A stretch of 64,000 bases of DNA from QHXQ01 sp036389375. GTDB taxonomy: Bacteria; Acidobacteriota; Blastocatellia; Pyrinomonadales; Pyrinomonadaceae. The translations under genes were made by a program, and so were the position numbers. Every line of letters begins with the position of its first letter. The stretch's first letter is position 1. Of this stretch, positions 62,419 to 64,000 are shown piece after piece. Location of the stretch: the NCBI GenBank assembly GCA_036389375.1, contig DASVQA010000009.1:1-64000 (forward strand), given 5' to 3'. The notes beneath the pieces are model-generated. The model saw only the letters and a list, made by a program, of their open reading frames with translations, did not search any database and was not told where the DNA came from.

Positions 62419-63477
62419 ATGCTTAGTCAAGTTGTCGAGTTGATCGAGGCGAAGCGGCACTTTGCCATTACTTCGCACCTGCGCCCGGACGGCGACGGGC
62501 TGGGTTCGAGTCTGGGGCTGTACTGGCTGCTGCGTGCGCTGGGGAAAGACCCCGAAGTGATCATGCACGACCCCGTGCCGCACGCTTATCTGAAACTGCC
62601 CGGCGCAGAGCATGTCCGCGTCACGCCCACAGTTGACCGCCCTTACGATGCGGTCTTCGTCATCGAATGCTCGGACATCACGCGCCCCGGTCTCGCCAAT
62701 CTCGACCAACAGCTTGTCGTCAACATCGATCACCACGCCACGACTTCCCTCTTCGGTCAGATCAACTGGATTGACTCGACCGCGTCGGCCGTCGGCGAGA
62801 TGATCTACAATCTCTGCAAAGCTATCGGCGTCCGACCCACGCGCGAACTCGCCGAATGCGTCTACACGGCGCTCATCACGGACACAGGCTCGTTCCACTA
62901 TTCAAACACGACGGAGCGCACGTTCAAGGTCGCTTCAGAGTTGGTGCGCGCAGGCGTCAAGCCAGCGAAGATCGCGCAGGCCGTCTATAGCAACTACCCC
63001 TGGAGCAAGCTTGATCTGATGCGCGAGGTGCTCTCGACCGTGCGTCACGATCCGTCGGGCCGGGTCGCATGGCTGCGGCAGACCGCCGCGATGCAGACGG
63101 GCACGGGCGCATCGGACGAGGACGCGGACGGGTTCGTTAATTTCCCGATGAGCGTCGGGGATGTCGAAGCGGTCGCGTTTTTGAAGGAGACGACGCCGGG
63201 CGTCTATCGCACGAGTTTGCGCTCGAAGGGCGACGTAAACGTGGCGCGCATCGCCGAGCAGTTCGGCGGCGGCGGGCATCGCAACGCCGCTGGCTGCACG
63301 TTGACCGGCGCGTGGGACGACGCCGAGCGGCTCATCGTCAGCCTGCTGCTCGCCGCCGTTGACCGCGCCCACCCGGACATCAGCGTGCCGCCCGACAACG
63401 GGCACACGCCGCGCGGCGGCACGAGCGGGCCGCTCCGCTCCGACCGCGCCGGGCACGACGTAATCAACGCGGCCTAA
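62419..63477 (+). CDS. nrnA: DHH-family bifunctional oligoribonuclease/PAP phosphatase NrnA
   Basis: 352 residues. DHH phosphoesterase motifs: ITSHLRPDGDGLGSSLGLYW, VFVIECSDITRP, VNIDHHATTSLFGQINWID and TALITDTGSFHYSNT. The C-terminal DHHA1 domain is GGGGHRNAAGCTL. It degrades short RNA and 3'-phosphoadenosine 5'-phosphate. Its place after rbfA is conserved in many bacteria. The C-terminal 35 residues (PPDNGHTPRGGTSGPLRSDR) look disordered. Confidence 0.94.
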   Translation: MLSQVVELIEAKRHFAITSHLRPDGDGLGSSLGLYWLLRALGKDPEVIMHDPVPHAYLKLPGAEHVRVTPTVDRPYDAVFVIECSDITRPGLANLDQQLVVNIDHHATTSLFGQINWIDSTASAVGEMIYNLCKAIGVRPTRELAECVYTALITDTGSFHYSNTTERTFKVASELVRAGVKPAKIAQAVYSNYPWSKLDLMREVLSTVRHDPSGRVAWLRQTAAMQTGTGASDEDADGFVNFPMSVGDVEAVAFLKETTPGVYRTSLRSKGDVNVARIAEQFGGGGHRNAAGCTLTGAWDDAERLIVSLLLAAVDRAHPDISVPPDNGHTPRGGTSGPLRSDRAGHDVINAA

Positions 63478-63668
63478 AGCGTGCGCGCAAGCGCAGCCAG
63501 CGCGCCCCACGAATCCACACGAAACGACGCGGTTGCGAACAAGGGATTTGCGTCCTTCGGGCCCTTCCGCGTGGGTTCGTGGTTAAGCTTTATGCGCCGC
63601 CGCCCTGTGCAGGAAGTGGCGCGCTGCTTTGCTCATTCCTCGTTCTTAGTTCATACTGCCGCTCGAAT

Positions 63669-64000
63669 ATGACCTGGTTTCGGAAAAAGGAGCAGAAGAT
63701 CGAACCTGTCCCGGCCGAGGAACGCGTCGTCAAGACCGAAGGCGTCTTTCGCAAGTGCGACGAGTGCGACGCGGCGCTCTACCGGCGCGAGTTGGAAGAG
63801 TCGCTGCAAGTCTGCCCGCACTGCAACCATCATTTCCGCATCGGCGCGCGCGAACGACTCGCCATCCTTTACGACAACGCCGAATACGAAGAGTTAGACG
63901 CCGACGTAATCTCCGGCGATCCGCTTGAGTTCACCGACACGAAACCCTACAAGCAACGGCTCGAACAGGCGCGTGCGGCAACGGGGCTGCCCGAAGCCGT
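63669..64000 (+). CDS. accD: acetyl-CoA carboxylase carboxyltransferase subunit beta, N-terminal part (cut by window edge)
   Basis: Partial; about 110 codons visible, running off the right edge. MTWFRKKEQKIEPVP is followed by the AccD zinc ribbon: FRKCDECDAALYRRELEESL and QVCPHCNHHFRIGARERLAI (CxxC ... CxxC). The start of the crotonase-like carboxyltransferase domain follows (EELDADVISGDPLEFTDTKP). Part of the malonyl-CoA-forming carboxyltransferase for fatty acid synthesis. 191 bases separate it from nrnA, so it may have its own promoter. Confidence 0.94.
   Translation, partial: MTWFRKKEQKIEPVPAEERVVKTEGVFRKCDECDAALYRRELEESLQVCPHCNHHFRIGARERLAILYDNAEYEELDADVISGDPLEFTDTKPYKQRLEQARAATGLPEA

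Overview
The window (64 kb, GC-rich, densely coded on both strands) looks like a chromosomal segment of an Acidobacteriota bacterium, probably of the Blastocatellia type. This is an inference from gene content: an Oar-like TonB-dependent receptor with an N-terminal carboxypeptidase-regulatory domain, many secreted hydrolases (two M28 peptidases, an amidohydrolase, an S12 hydrolase with TPRs, a 1063-residue VPS10/BNR protein), and a core rimP-nusA-infB-rbfA-nrnA-accD block. No rRNA, tRNA, CRISPR array, IS element or phage gene was seen.

Layout. 1-6 kb: leftward secreted hydrolases and the TonB receptor (an M28 peptidase is cut by the left edge). 6.5-11.2 kb: an S41-like TPR protein and a Het-C/VWA secreted protein, convergent over a large inverted repeat. 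11.6-15.3 kb: a minimal class II lanthipeptide locus (precursor plus LanM) with a perfect 16-bp hairpin between the two genes. 15.3-16.2 kb: gene remnants and a small CxxC protein. 16.2-20 kb: an arsenosugar-type locus (radical SAM ArsS-like, CMD-family protein, two glycosyltransferases, a sterol-desaturase-type protein). 20.3-27.1 kb: a second RiPP cluster: P450, 82-residue precursor ending in WLYD, DUF692/MNIO enzyme, RRE-type partner, B12-radical SAM enzyme and methyltransferase. 27.3-45 kb: mixed secreted and metabolic genes, a MocR regulator with a repeated candidate operator, and two truncated genes. 45-50 kb: msrB, an M28 peptidase, moeA, moaC and an M50-like membrane peptidase. 50-64 kb: uvrA, yqeY, two secreted proteins, then the translation/transcription operon, ending in accD, which is cut by the right edge.

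The most interesting item is the 20.5-27.1 kb cluster. Its enzyme set matches the aminopyruvatide pathway (P450 biaryl cross-link, B12-rSAM beta-methylation, MNIO conversion of a C-terminal Asp, methyltransferase), but the peptide tail is Trp-Leu-Tyr-Asp. That predicts a Trp-Tyr rather than Tyr-Tyr macrocycle. MNIO, partner and B12-rSAM overlap by ATGA and so are translationally coupled. The lanthipeptide locus nearby is also unusual: one Cys in the predicted core and no transporter/protease gene. A third point is a set of hairpin repeats at gene 3' ends that supply the last codons of arsS, moaC and rbfA.
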